6,481 nucleotides of DNA from Flavobacteriaceae bacterium (GCA_030618945.1 JAUXCI010000145.1:1-6481), one strand, 5' to 3'. Positions 1-6,389 are shown, counted from the first letter of the stretch. Notes: generated by a model not told the origin, from the sequence alone. Translations and numbers: made by a program.

Positions 1-206
1 ATAACGGCTCTGGTACGTTCGTACTGTGCCTTGGCAATAGCATAGTCTTGTTGAGAAATTTTAAGACTCGTGTTTTTGTCTCTTGCCTTTGATTTTACTT
101 CTTCAAGACCAATCATTGTGGTTGATTGTGCGTTGGAAGCAAAGCTGAGTAAGATCATTCCTATGAATCCGCTTAGCATAAATTTGTATGTCTTGTAAAA
201 ATGCAT
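1..206 (-). CDS. TolC-family outer membrane efflux protein, N-terminal part
   Basis: Partial gene: 68 codons from an ATG at 206-204 running off the left edge, so the C-terminus is missing. The first ~26 residues form a signal peptide: Lys/Tyr n-region, hydrophobic stretch (MLSGFIGMILLSFA), and likely cleavage after SNA before QST. The mature start, with LEEVKSKARDKNTSLKIS followed by a Gln/Ala/Tyr-rich helix (QQDYAIAKAQYERTRA), is typical of the first coiled-coil helix of TolC/OprM-like proteins. These form trimeric outer-membrane channels for tripartite efflux pumps or type I secretion. A second in-frame ATG at codon 10 would shorten the n-region, so I prefer the first. A -7 element lies just upstream. 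In Bacteroidota such genes often lead operons with an adaptor and an RND pump, but those partners would lie outside the window. The family call rests on a short N-terminal segment only. Confidence 0.75.
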   Translation of the reverse strand, partial: MHFYKTYKFMLSGFIGMILLSFASNAQSTTMIGLEEVKSKARDKNTSLKISQQDYAIAKAQYERTRAV

Positions 207-229
207 GGTTTTCAATATTATTTTTCATG

Positions 230-237
230 CAAAACTA
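230..237 (-). promoter_or_regulatory. Bacteroidota -7 promoter element for the TolC-family gene
   Basis: On the minus strand these bases read TAGTTTTG, an exact match to the Bacteroidota -7 consensus TAnnTTTG. It lies 23 bases before the ATG of the TolC-like gene, which would give a short leader of roughly 15-20 bases, usual in this phylum. I found no clear TTTG -33 box at the normal distance, so the call rests on the -7 box and its position. Confidence 0.45.
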
Positions 238-329
238 CCTTGGTATCAATGTTGTCTGAGTAACCTAGGCTACACAAACCTTTTAAAAAAGTTGTATTGA
301 TTGGATTATATGGTGATAGATTTAAAGAA

Positions 330-350
330 AGGAATTCATGTTGAATTCCT
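330..350 (-). terminator. Candidate intrinsic terminator of the purB-hemG operon
   Basis: A perfect 9-bp inverted repeat (AGGAATTCA, 3-base loop, TGAATTCCT). On the minus strand the stem is followed by a T-rich run, TTTCTTTAAA. It lies 130 bases past the hemG stop and before the promoter of the TolC-like gene, where the leftward operon would be expected to end. The stem is AT-rich (3 G/C pairs of 9) and the distance from hemG is long, so the role is inferred. Each arm contains a palindromic GAATTC. Confidence 0.45.
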
Positions 351-479
351 GTGTTTTCTGGAAATCAACGAATGAGCAGAGAAACTAATTCTTACATCGT
401 AAAAGAAAAAATGAAAGAGGAAGAGAATTTTATTTGATGTATGATCTTTAAATCGAACTCAAATTTTAAGGCTCTGTTT

Positions 480-1007
480 TTAGTATTTAAGCACTTTTGA
501 ACTGAATTCTTCTACTCGGTTCCAATCAGTATACTCAATTGGCTCGTCAGTTTTTGTTGGCCCTTTTGTCATTTTCATGATCAATTTGATCATAATCCTA
601 TCAAAAAAAGGATAAGCTTTATAGTCCAGTTTTCCTGCAAACACATCTAAAACATCAGGTTTCCACTTGATATGTTCTATGAATTTAATCAAATATGGAT
701 TTGTGTCCGGCAAATTTTTATCATGCTTTCTTGCGACGAGGTTTACTGAAAAAAATCCTGTCTTTATTTTATCAAGGCTATCCCTATGATCTGATATAAA
801 CTTTGTTATTTTTTTATTATGCTTTCCATATCTAATGCTGGCTCCAATGATTAAGATACTGAAATCATTGATATTGGCATCGAATTCATCAATTGAATAC
901 AGCTTAGCCTTGATTTGTTTTTGGTCGAGCAAATCAACAATATAGTCACATATTTTTTTGGTCTGTCCGTCAACAGTGGAATAGATTATACCGATTTTTT
1001 CCTCCAT
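480..1007 (-). CDS. hemG: Menaquinone-dependent protoporphyrinogen IX dehydrogenase (flavodoxin-fold HemG)
   Basis: 175 residues, close to the 181 of E. coli HemG, and alignable to it from memory along nearly the whole length. HemG is an FMN enzyme at the inner face of the membrane that oxidises protoporphyrinogen IX to protoporphyrin IX and passes electrons to the quinone pool, the step before chelation of iron for heme. Visible motifs are the FMN phosphate loop STVDGQT (10-16), IIGASIRYG (53-61), FSVNLVARK (86-94), AGKLDY (124-129), DRIMIKLIMKM (136-146) and YTDW (159-162). The last three distinguish HemG from plain flavodoxins and include the HemG-specific insert. Start is ATG with no upstream Shine-Dalgarno; the stop is TAA. 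It is the last gene of the purB operon, 27 bases after terC, with no TAnnTTTG box in that gap. HemG was described mainly from gammaproteobacteria, so its presence here is notable. The biochemical role is inferred from similarity. Confidence 0.88.
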   Translation of the reverse strand: MEEKIGIIYSTVDGQTKKICDYIVDLLDQKQIKAKLYSIDEFDANINDFSILIIGASIRYGKHNKKITKFISDHRDSLDKIKTGFFSVNLVARKHDKNLPDTNPYLIKFIEHIKWKPDVLDVFAGKLDYKAYPFFDRIMIKLIMKMTKGPTKTDEPIEYTDWNRVEEFSSKVLKY

Positions 1008-1034
1008 AATAAGTTTGTTTAAGACTTGTAATTG

Positions 1035-1802
1035 CTATTTTTTCTTTCTCATTTTCATATTGAGGGCTTCAACACCAAGTGAAAAAGCAATGGCGAAATA
1101 GAGATAACCTTTAGGGATAGACCCTACATCGCGACCAAAGATTATCGCATTCGACAAGTTAGCGCTTTCTGTAATAAGCATAAAGCCAATTAAAAGCAGA
1201 AATGAAAGTGCCAGCATTTGAATTGTAGGATTGTTATTGACAAATTTACCAATGGGGGAGGCAAAAATCATCATGATTAATATGGAAATTACAACGGCCG
1301 TTACCATAATAATCAAAGCTCCATCAATACCATTGGTCATACCGACTGCTGTAAGAACAGAATCAAAAGAAAAAACTATATCTATAAGAACAATCTGAAT
1401 GATCACCTTGGTCAGTGAAGTGTCAAGTTTAAGTTTTTCAATTTGGTGATCATCAATTTTATCTACTTTAAGATGAATTTCATGGGTGCTTTTAAACAAA
1501 AGAAATATGCCACCTCCCAATAAAATCAGACTTTGACCAGAAATTCCTGCCTGAAACCAGGATAAGTTTACGTTGAACAATGGATCCTCCATTGAGATTA
1601 TATAAGAAACGCCTAACAACAGAAAAATTCTAAATACCATCGCCAGTAAAAGACCAATGTTTGTTGCTTTCTTGACTTGATTTTTGGGCAGTTTGCCTGC
1701 TGTAATGGATATAAAAATAATATTATCTATACCTAAAATAATCTCCAGAAAAGTTAAAGTGAGCAGCGCGACCCATGTGTCGATATATAAAAATATGTCC
1801 AT
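1035..1802 (-). CDS. TerC-family (YgdQ-like) integral membrane protein
   Basis: 255 residues with about seven hydrophobic segments (near 10-32, 47-70, 88-103, 130-152, 162-181, 196-212, 232-248). It carries the family's conserved acidic membrane motifs: LEIILGIDNIIF (19-30), QIVLIDIVFSFDSVLTAVG (136-154) and a C-terminal GVEALNM (243-249). The order and wording closely match E. coli YgdQ and other PF03741 proteins; a charged Lys/Asp-rich loop sits at about 104-128 and a basic RKKK tail ends the protein. Characterised relatives (Bacillus MeeF/MeeY, E. coli Alx) export manganese or supply it to exoenzymes, while the name TerC comes from tellurite resistance. The substrate here is unknown; a divalent metal is the best guess. 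The ATG lies 9 bases after the lipoprotein stop, so translation in one operon is likely. The stop is TAG. The family call is firm and the function tentative. Confidence 0.9.
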   Translation of the reverse strand: MDIFLYIDTWVALLTLTFLEIILGIDNIIFISITAGKLPKNQVKKATNIGLLLAMVFRIFLLLGVSYIISMEDPLFNVNLSWFQAGISGQSLILLGGGIFLLFKSTHEIHLKVDKIDDHQIEKLKLDTSLTKVIIQIVLIDIVFSFDSVLTAVGMTNGIDGALIIMVTAVVISILIMMIFASPIGKFVNNNPTIQMLALSFLLLIGFMLITESANLSNAIIFGRDVGSIPKGYLYFAIAFSLGVEALNMKMRKKK

Positions 1803-1811
1803 GGTTTTCGG

Positions 1812-2198
1812 TTAATTTAAAATAATATTTTCGTCCAGTTTAAAGGCGGTTCCTTTTTGCTTGAAATTGGATCCTTTATAATAAGCCTTAAAAGTATATG
1901 AATTCTTTTTTATACTTGTGATTTTAACATGAAAAGGTGTGCTGTCAAGCAAAGTTTTAGGGTTTTTCTTGAGTAAAACATATTCGAATTGATCAATCCA
2001 ATTAATCGTAAAGGTGTCATTTACTTGCCTAAATGATTCGATTTGTAAAGAATCCTTACGTATTGCGAAAGAAATATTTTCACCATCTTCCAGAACAGTT
2101 TTGAATGATCCATTTTTAAAATCATCGACATTTACTCCTTTATTTTCTATACATGAAGAACAAAAGGACAATACCAAAATGATTAAAAGAGTACGCAT
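1812..2198 (-). CDS. Small uncharacterised lipoprotein in the purB operon
   Basis: 128 residues from an ATG at 2198-2196. A TTG two codons upstream (2204) is also open, but the ATG gives a proper basic n-region and is preferred. The N-terminus MRTLLIILVLSFCSSC is a lipoprotein signal with the probable lipidated Cys at residue 16; Cys13 is an alternative. The next residues, IENKG, contain no strongly acidic sorting run. The mature part is about 110 residues, beta-rich in character, with DFKNGSFKT, DSLQIESF, INWIDQFEYVLLKKNPKT and NSYTFKAYYKGS. I recall short Bacteroidota lipoproteins with the pattern 'FKxGxF... W...Y.L...NPKT', some apparently mislabelled 'DNA topoisomerase IV' in databases. 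No topoisomerase feature is visible here, so that name should not be used. It sits 12 bases after purB and 9 before terC. Function unknown. Confidence 0.82.
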   Translation of the reverse strand: MRTLLIILVLSFCSSCIENKGVNVDDFKNGSFKTVLEDGENISFAIRKDSLQIESFRQVNDTFTINWIDQFEYVLLKKNPKTLLDSTPFHVKITSIKKNSYTFKAYYKGSNFKQKGTAFKLDENIILN

Positions 2199-2210
2199 TA
2201 TCAAGCCATT

Positions 2211-3554
2211 TTAAATGCCGGTATAGTTATGTGGCGTTATTGCTTTTAATTCCATTTTAATCTGCTCATCAACATTGAGGGTGTCAATAAAATCAGCAAT
2301 TGATTTTTGATTGATCTTTGCATTAGTTCTCGTTAAGCCTTTTAATGCTTCATAAGGGTCAGGATATGCTTCCCTGCGTAAGATGGTTTGAATAGCCTCT
2401 GCTGCAACGGCCCAGTTATTTTCCAGGTCCTGATCAAAGGCTTGCTGATTGAGCAGTAATTTATTTAAACCTTTTACGGTTGAGGTAAATGAAATAATAG
2501 TATGCCCCAAAGGAACACCAATATTTCTTAAAACCGTAGAATCCGTAAGGTCTCGTTGTAGCCTCGAGATAGGCAGTTTAGCAGATAAATGCTCAAAAAT
2601 AGCATTAGCTATGCCTAAATTTCCTTCACTGTTTTCAAAGTCTATAGGATTTACCTTATGAGGCATGGCAGACGAACCTACTTCCCCTTGTTTTATTTTT
2701 TGCTTAAAGTAATTCATGGAAATATATTGCCAAAAATCACGATCTAAGTCAATAATTATCGTGTTAATTCTTTTTAAGCCATCAAATAATGCCGCTAAAT
2801 GGTCATAATGCTCTATTTGAGTGGTCGGGAAAGAATGACTAAGACCCAAAATATTTTGTACAAAATGACAGCCAAACTCCTTCCAGTTACGATCCGGATA
2901 TGCAACCTTGTGGGCATTGAAATTCCCAGTGGCACCACCAAACTTGGCGGCGAAAGGAATTGCTTTTAAAAGCTTAAGTTGTTGCTTGATACGCTCTACA
3001 AAAACATATATTTCTTTTCCAAGACGTGTTGGTGATGCCGGCTGCCCATGTGTTTTGGCCAACATAGAAATATTGCTCCAGTCAGTTGAAAGTTGTTCAA
3101 GTTTTTCGATAAGCACATTTAATTCTGGCAAATAAACCGTTTCATAAGCCTCTTTTAATGAGAGTGGAACAGCAGTATTATTGATATCCTGAGAGGTTAG
3201 GCCAAAATGTATGAATTCCTTATAATTAGATAGGCCTAAGTCATCAAATTTTTCTTTGATAAAGTACTCAACTGCCTTTACGTCATGGTTAGTGACACTT
3301 TCAATATCCTTGATCTTCTGAGCGTTTTCAGGAGTAAATTCAGTATATAATTTTCTTAATTCAGGAAAAAGACCCCTGTCAAATTCCTTTAATTGAGGCA
3401 GTGGAATCTCACATAAAGCGATAAAATATTCAATTTCTATCCTAACTCTGTATTTTATCAATGCTTCTTCAGAAAAATAGTCAGACAGGCTGCTAATTTT
3501 GTTTCTGTATCTGCCGTCTATTGGTGATATGGCATTTAAGGTTGTTAAATTCAT
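2211..3554 (-). CDS. purB: Adenylosuccinate lyase
   Basis: 447 residues; E. coli PurB has 456. The enzyme cleaves fumarate from SAICAR (giving AICAR) and from adenylosuccinate (giving AMP), in the cytoplasm as a homotetramer of the fumarase/aspartase superfamily. Visible motifs: N-terminal ISPIDGRY (9-16), TNHDVKAVEYF (88-98), TSQDINN (120-126), KTHGQPASP (167-175) with the catalytic-acid His169, TTQIEHYD (244-251), and the superfamily signature GSSAMPHKVNP (293-303) with Ser295, the general base, in the mobile loop. RDLTDSTVLRN (334-344) follows. The protein ends at PHNYTGI, about nine residues before the E. coli end; I believe this is usual in Bacteroidota rather than a truncation. It is first in a tight operon with the lipoprotein, terC-like gene and hemG, and has a -7 element 25 bases upstream. 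All active-site residues appear intact. Confidence 0.97.
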   Translation of the reverse strand: MNLTTLNAISPIDGRYRNKISSLSDYFSEEALIKYRVRIEIEYFIALCEIPLPQLKEFDRGLFPELRKLYTEFTPENAQKIKDIESVTNHDVKAVEYFIKEKFDDLGLSNYKEFIHFGLTSQDINNTAVPLSLKEAYETVYLPELNVLIEKLEQLSTDWSNISMLAKTHGQPASPTRLGKEIYVFVERIKQQLKLLKAIPFAAKFGGATGNFNAHKVAYPDRNWKEFGCHFVQNILGLSHSFPTTQIEHYDHLAALFDGLKRINTIIIDLDRDFWQYISMNYFKQKIKQGEVGSSAMPHKVNPIDFENSEGNLGIANAIFEHLSAKLPISRLQRDLTDSTVLRNIGVPLGHTIISFTSTVKGLNKLLLNQQAFDQDLENNWAVAAEAIQTILRREAYPDPYEALKGLTRTNAKINQKSIADFIDTLNVDEQIKMELKAITPHNYTGI

Positions 3555-3578
3555 GTTTTATTTATATGGACTAAGCTA

Positions 3579-3586
3579 CAAAAATA
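3579..3586 (-). promoter_or_regulatory. Bacteroidota -7 promoter element for the purB operon
   Basis: The minus strand reads TATTTTTG here, an exact TAnnTTTG match, 24 bases before the purB ATG and inside the 62-base gap after the upstream small protein. I see no clear TTG/TTTG box 17-23 bases further upstream, and TATTTTTG is easily met by chance in AT-rich DNA. It may give purB its own start in addition to read-through from the gene at 4171-3617. Confidence 0.4.
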
Positions 3587-3616
3587 GTTTATTATGCCTT
3601 TTTATGCGTCATTAAA

Positions 3617-4171
3617 CTATAGATTTTTTAATAATTTCCTGGCGTGGGCCTGATATCCCTTGCTACCTGAATTCGTCTTTTTTTGGAGAATTAGTTTGAG
3701 TTCTTCCTGTACCCATTTATACTGTTTCCCCCAAAGGTGCAAGGTATCCATGGCGTATACCTGAGTGGCTACCTTATGTTCTTCAATCAACCAGTCGAAA
3801 TTGCATTCAATGATTTGATCCACAGATTCTTTGCCTAATTCAAAATATTTATTGTTGTCAGAGAAATAGGTCTTGGATATAAAATAGCAAACCTTTGATA
3901 CAGGCCTTAAAGCGCTTTCATGAACAACCTGCTGCATATTTTTAAGAAACCCTGTTGCGTAAGGTCCCATAAGCAATATGTTTTCAATACAAACCAATTC
4001 CAGTACCCATGCTGCCTTGATATGAAGAGGTGATTTTATATCAAATACAAGACTAATCAATTCAGGTATGTCTTCCGGATGATCCAAAACATAGGATGCG
4101 GCCTTGTCGCGATAGATTCGTTTGGCGTTTTTTACGGCTTCAAGTTGATGAATTATATAGGATTCCTTCAT
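3617..4171 (-). CDS. Small alpha-helical (HEAT/ARM-like) protein upstream of purB, function unknown
   Basis: 184 residues from an ATG at 4171-4169. The frame remains open to a GTG at 4216, which would add 15 residues (start DNKLFSGNTIPKIK). The ATG is preferred because the helical domain starts right after it and the added stretch looks like untranslated leader. The protein is soluble with no signal peptide or membrane segment. It appears to be built of amphipathic helix pairs: AASYVLDHPEDIPELISLVFD (24-44), HIKAAWVLELVCIENI (50-65), RPVSKVCYFISKTYF (89-103), IIECNFDWLI (120-129), VATQVYAMDTLHLWG (134-148), WVQEELKLILQK (153-164). Repeated 'KxAAWxLE / RPxSKVxxF / VYAMDTL' units resemble HEAT or ARM solenoids. 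I recall similar ~180-residue proteins beside purB in other Bacteroidota, sometimes called 'adenylosuccinate lyase' only because of that neighbour; no lyase motif is present. A protein-binding scaffold is the structural guess; the cellular role is unknown. Confidence 0.8.
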   Translation of the reverse strand: MKESYIIHQLEAVKNAKRIYRDKAASYVLDHPEDIPELISLVFDIKSPLHIKAAWVLELVCIENILLMGPYATGFLKNMQQVVHESALRPVSKVCYFISKTYFSDNNKYFELGKESVDQIIECNFDWLIEEHKVATQVYAMDTLHLWGKQYKWVQEELKLILQKKTNSGSKGYQAHARKLLKNL

Positions 4172-4348
4172 TTTTATTTTTGGTATTGTGTTTCCACTGA
4201 ATAGCTTATTGTCCACAGATTACAGGAAAATAATGGGTTTACATAAAATCGATAAAAATCATTTATGACAATTAGAAACTAAATTTAAAAAATAATTCTA
4301 TTTTTACGACTATATAAGCTTCTAAATTCGGACAACAATTTCCTGTTT

Positions 4349-4378
4349 TTTGAGTTATGAATTAGTAAAATAAGTTTG
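4349..4378 (+). promoter_or_regulatory. Promoter-like TTTG-N18-TAAGTTTG abutting the MORN gene start
   Basis: TTTG at 4349-4352 and TAAGTTTG at 4371-4378 match both boxes of the Bacteroidota promoter with an 18-base spacer. The -7 box touches the ATG at 4379, so a transcript started at the usual distance would begin at or just inside the start codon. It is therefore either a chance match, a source of a leaderless message, or a sign that translation starts later. The better supported start remains the ATG at 4379 because it gives a complete signal peptide. Confidence 0.25.
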
Positions 4379-5068
4379 ATGTATAGATATGTTTTGTTTT
4401 TGATCGTTTGCTTGAGCTCTAATCTGATGTTTGCTCAGAAAGATATCAACCAGATGGATGCAGATGGTAAACGTCATGGTGTCTGGAAAAAATATTACAA
4501 CAATGACAGAGTGAGGTATGTTGGAAAATTTGATCATGGGAAAGAAGTTGGCGTATTCAAATTCTATTCAGCATCTAATTCTGATTTCCCAGTAATCGTA
4601 AAAGAATATAGTAATGATAATGGTTTAGCCGATGTGAGCTTTTATACTCCTTCCGGAGCCCTTGAAAGCAAAGGAAAAATGAAGGAAAAGAAAAGGGAAG
4701 GGAAATGGTTGTTTTACCATCCCAACGGAAAATCAGTGATGAGCGAAGAAAATTATGTCAACGGTAAATTGGAGGGCGTATACTTAACTTTTTACCTTTC
4801 TGGAGAGCCCACTGAAGTTACTTATTATAAAAACGACTTACTCCACGGCAATTATAAAAAATATGCTATAAAAGGATTTTTATATCAGGACTTCAATTAT
4901 TCCAAAGGAAAACTAAATGGAATGGCTATTTATTACAGCCGAAAAACGGGCGATCTTATAAAAAAAGGACCCTTTAAAGATGACCTTAGGGTGGGGACCT
5001 GGGAAAATTATGTTGATGGAGAATTGGTGAGTACTGAACAGCCTGCTCTAAAACCTAAAAAAGACTAA
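4379..5068 (+). CDS. Secreted MORN-repeat (YwqK-like) protein
   Basis: 229 residues from ATG 4379; a TTG directly before it is also open but is less likely. The N-terminus MYRYVLFLIVCLSSNLMFA is a signal peptide with probable cleavage after Ala19, before QKDINQ; there is no lipobox, so export to the periplasm or beyond is likely. The mature part carries about seven repeats of the pattern G-x-W/Y/F-x-x-Y/F near residues 33-39 (HGVWKKY), 57-63 (VGVFKFY), 107-113 (EGKWLFY), 132-139 (EGVYLTFY), 156-162 (HGNYKKY), 180-186 (NGMAIYY) and 205-211 (VGTWENY), spaced by 'NG/DG..K' turns. This is the MORN variant that databases often label 'toxin-antitoxin system YwqK family antitoxin'. That label comes from one Bacillus pair; no toxin gene is adjacent here and a secreted antitoxin would be odd. 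The C-terminus is a Lys/Pro-rich tail. It lies 94 bases before mnmA. Role unknown; an envelope-associated beta repeat protein is the best description. Confidence 0.88.
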   Translation: MYRYVLFLIVCLSSNLMFAQKDINQMDADGKRHGVWKKYYNNDRVRYVGKFDHGKEVGVFKFYSASNSDFPVIVKEYSNDNGLADVSFYTPSGALESKGKMKEKKREGKWLFYHPNGKSVMSEENYVNGKLEGVYLTFYLSGEPTEVTYYKNDLLHGNYKKYAIKGFLYQDFNYSKGKLNGMAIYYSRKTGDLIKKGPFKDDLRVGTWENYVDGELVSTEQPALKPKKD

Positions 5069-5138
5069 GACTGTGCGCTAAGTTTTAAATGTCAAGCCTC
5101 CCTTGTTGATTACTCGGATGTTTATCTAATTGTTTTCG

Positions 5139-5146
5139 TATCTTTG
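5139..5146 (+). promoter_or_regulatory. Bacteroidota -7 promoter element for mnmA
   Basis: TATCTTTG is an exact and very typical TAnnTTTG match, 16 bases before the first mnmA ATG, giving a leader of about 10 bases. No clear TTG/TTTG box is seen 17-23 bases upstream. A second match, TAATTTTG, lies at 5154-5161 with a TTG at 5130-5132, but it runs up to the start codon and is less plausible. The position suggests mnmA can be transcribed separately from the MORN gene. Confidence 0.5.
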
Positions 5147-5162
5147 CCGACGCTAATTTTGT

Positions 5163-6353
5163 ATGATGAAAAGAGTCATTGTAGGTCTTTCGGGAGGTGT
5201 AGATTCAAGTGTTGCCGCTTATTTGTTAAAGCAGCAAGGCTATGAAGTGATCGGTTTGTTTATGAAGAACTGGCACGATGATACTGTCACCATATCCAAT
5301 GAATGCCCTTGGCTAGAAGACAGTAATGACGCCATGCTTGTGGCTGAAAAACTAGGAATTCCATTTCAGGTTGTTGATCTCAGTGAGCAATACAAAGAAC
5401 GCATTGTTGATTATATGTTCAGGGAGTATGAAAGGGGAAGAACGCCAAATCCCGACGTGTTGTGCAATCGGGAGATCAAATTTGATGTTTTTATGGACAT
5501 TGCCATGGATTTAAATGCAGATTTTGTAGCTACAGGCCATTATTGCAGAAAATCTGAAATTGAGAAAGACGGGAGCAAGATATACAGTTTGTTGGCCGGG
5601 AAAGATCAGAACAAAGATCAATCCTATTTTCTTTGTCAGTTATCTCAAGAGCAGTTGGCAAAAGCCATGTTTCCTATTGGTGAATTAAATAAATCAGAGG
5701 TAAGGGAAATTGCAGCTGAACTTGACTTGGTTACTGCAGATAAAAAAGACTCACAAGGCCTTTGTTTTATCGGTAAGGTGAGGTTACCCGAATTTTTGCA
5801 GCAGAAATTAAAGCCCAAGGAAGGAGTGATCGTTCAGGTTCCTATGGATTCGGAGATATATAATCGAGCCATTCCGGAATTTACCGATCAAGAAGAGTCC
5901 TTAAAGTTTAACAGCACTAAGTTCAGTTATACGCTGGAAGATGGTAAGAACGTAGGAACCCATCAAGGCGCCCATTATTTTACCAAAGGCCAACGCAAAG
6001 GGCTGGCAGTAGGAGGAACGGTTGAGCCTTTGTTTGTAATCGATACCGATGTTGATGAAAATGTCATTTATACAGGTGAGGGCAAGGAGCATCCAGGCCT
6101 GTATAGAAGCGTTCTGTTTGTAGAATCGAATGAAATTCATTGGGTCAGAGAAGATCTAGCAATTGAAGTTGGACAAGAAATGGAAGTTTTGGCAAGAATT
6201 AGATACAGACAAGCCCTAGAGAAAGCAATCCTATATAAGGCAGAAAATGGTCTTTATGTATCTTTTCAAAATCCTCAATCTGCAATTACAGAAGGCCAGT
6301 TTGTGGCTTGGTATCAGGAAGATGAACTACTGGGATCAGGCGTTATTGGCTGA
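5163..6353 (+). CDS. mnmA: tRNA-uridine 2-sulfurtransferase MnmA
   Basis: 396 residues (395 if the second of the two adjacent ATGs is used). MnmA activates C2 of U34 in tRNA Lys, Glu and Gln by adenylation and inserts sulfur to make s2U, a step of mnm5s2U synthesis in the cytoplasm. Visible: the PP-loop SGGVDSS (10-16), GLFMKNW (31-37), the nucleophilic Cys101 in [19 protein letters not shown] (123-127), KDQSYFL (151-157), the second catalytic Cys201 in GLCFIGK, then [15 protein letters not shown] (267-281) starting the middle domain, and a C-terminal beta barrel ending TEGQF and LGSGVIG. Both catalytic cysteines are present. Compared with the E. coli protein (368 residues), about 30 extra residues lie at roughly 226-256, between [11 protein letters not shown] and GTHQGAHY. 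I believe long forms are usual in Bacteroidota. It has its own -7 element and converges with the transporter gene downstream. Confidence 0.96.
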   Translation: MMKRVIVGLSGGVDSSVAAYLLKQQGYEVIGLFMKNWHDDTVTISNECPWLEDSNDAMLVAEKLGIPFQVVDLSEQYKERIVDYMFREYERGRTPNPDVLCNREIKFDVFMDIAMDLNADFVATGHYCRKSEIEKDGSKIYSLLAGKDQNKDQSYFLCQLSQEQLAKAMFPIGELNKSEVREIAAELDLVTADKKDSQGLCFIGKVRLPEFLQQKLKPKEGVIVQVPMDSEIYNRAIPEFTDQEESLKFNSTKFSYTLEDGKNVGTHQGAHYFTKGQRKGLAVGGTVEPLFVIDTDVDENVIYTGEGKEHPGLYRSVLFVESNEIHWVREDLAIEVGQEMEVLARIRYRQALEKAILYKAENGLYVSFQNPQSAITEGQFVAWYQEDELLGSGVIG

Positions 6354-6360
6354 TCAATAG

Positions 6361-6385
6361 GATTTGGCCAAGAAGGTTGCAAATC
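6361..6385 (+). terminator. Weak candidate terminator after mnmA
   Basis: An inverted repeat GATTTG / CAAATC (6361-6366 with 6380-6385) encloses a shorter possible GCC/GGT pairing around AAGAA. It starts 8 bases after the mnmA stop and is followed by a T-rich but interrupted stretch (ATTCATTTCTTTC). Lying between two convergent genes, it is well placed, but the stem is weak and bulged. Confidence 0.3.
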
Positions 6386-6389
6386 AAAT

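Noticed and set aside
372..437. 21-codon plus-strand ORF (MSRETNSYIVKEKMKEEENFI)
   Set aside because: Short, no promoter or ribosome-binding context, low-complexity Lys/Glu-rich, and it lies in the probable 3' UTR of the opposite-strand operon.
2014..2214. Plus-strand ORF opposite the lipoprotein gene
   Set aside because: Antisense shadow of a well supported gene; no recognisable protein features.
2449..2661. Plus-strand ORF opposite purB
   Set aside because: Shadow of the strongly conserved purB frame.
2908..3135. Plus-strand ORF opposite purB
   Set aside because: Shadow of the purB frame; Cys/Ser-rich composition typical of antisense translation.
4172..4378. Divergent spacer examined for an RNA gene, riboswitch or operator
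   Set aside because: AT-rich with no stable stem-loop or symmetric site I could support, and no good promoter found for the minus-strand gene.
4355..4537. Minus-strand ORF overlapping the MORN gene start
   Set aside because: Antisense to the signal peptide and first repeat of a clear gene; no family resemblance.
4379..5068. Toxin-antitoxin module based on YwqK-like repeats
   Set aside because: The protein has a signal peptide and there is no adjacent small toxin gene; mnmA and a divergent helical protein are the neighbours.
5901..6140. Minus-strand ORF opposite mnmA
   Set aside because: Shadow of the conserved mnmA frame.
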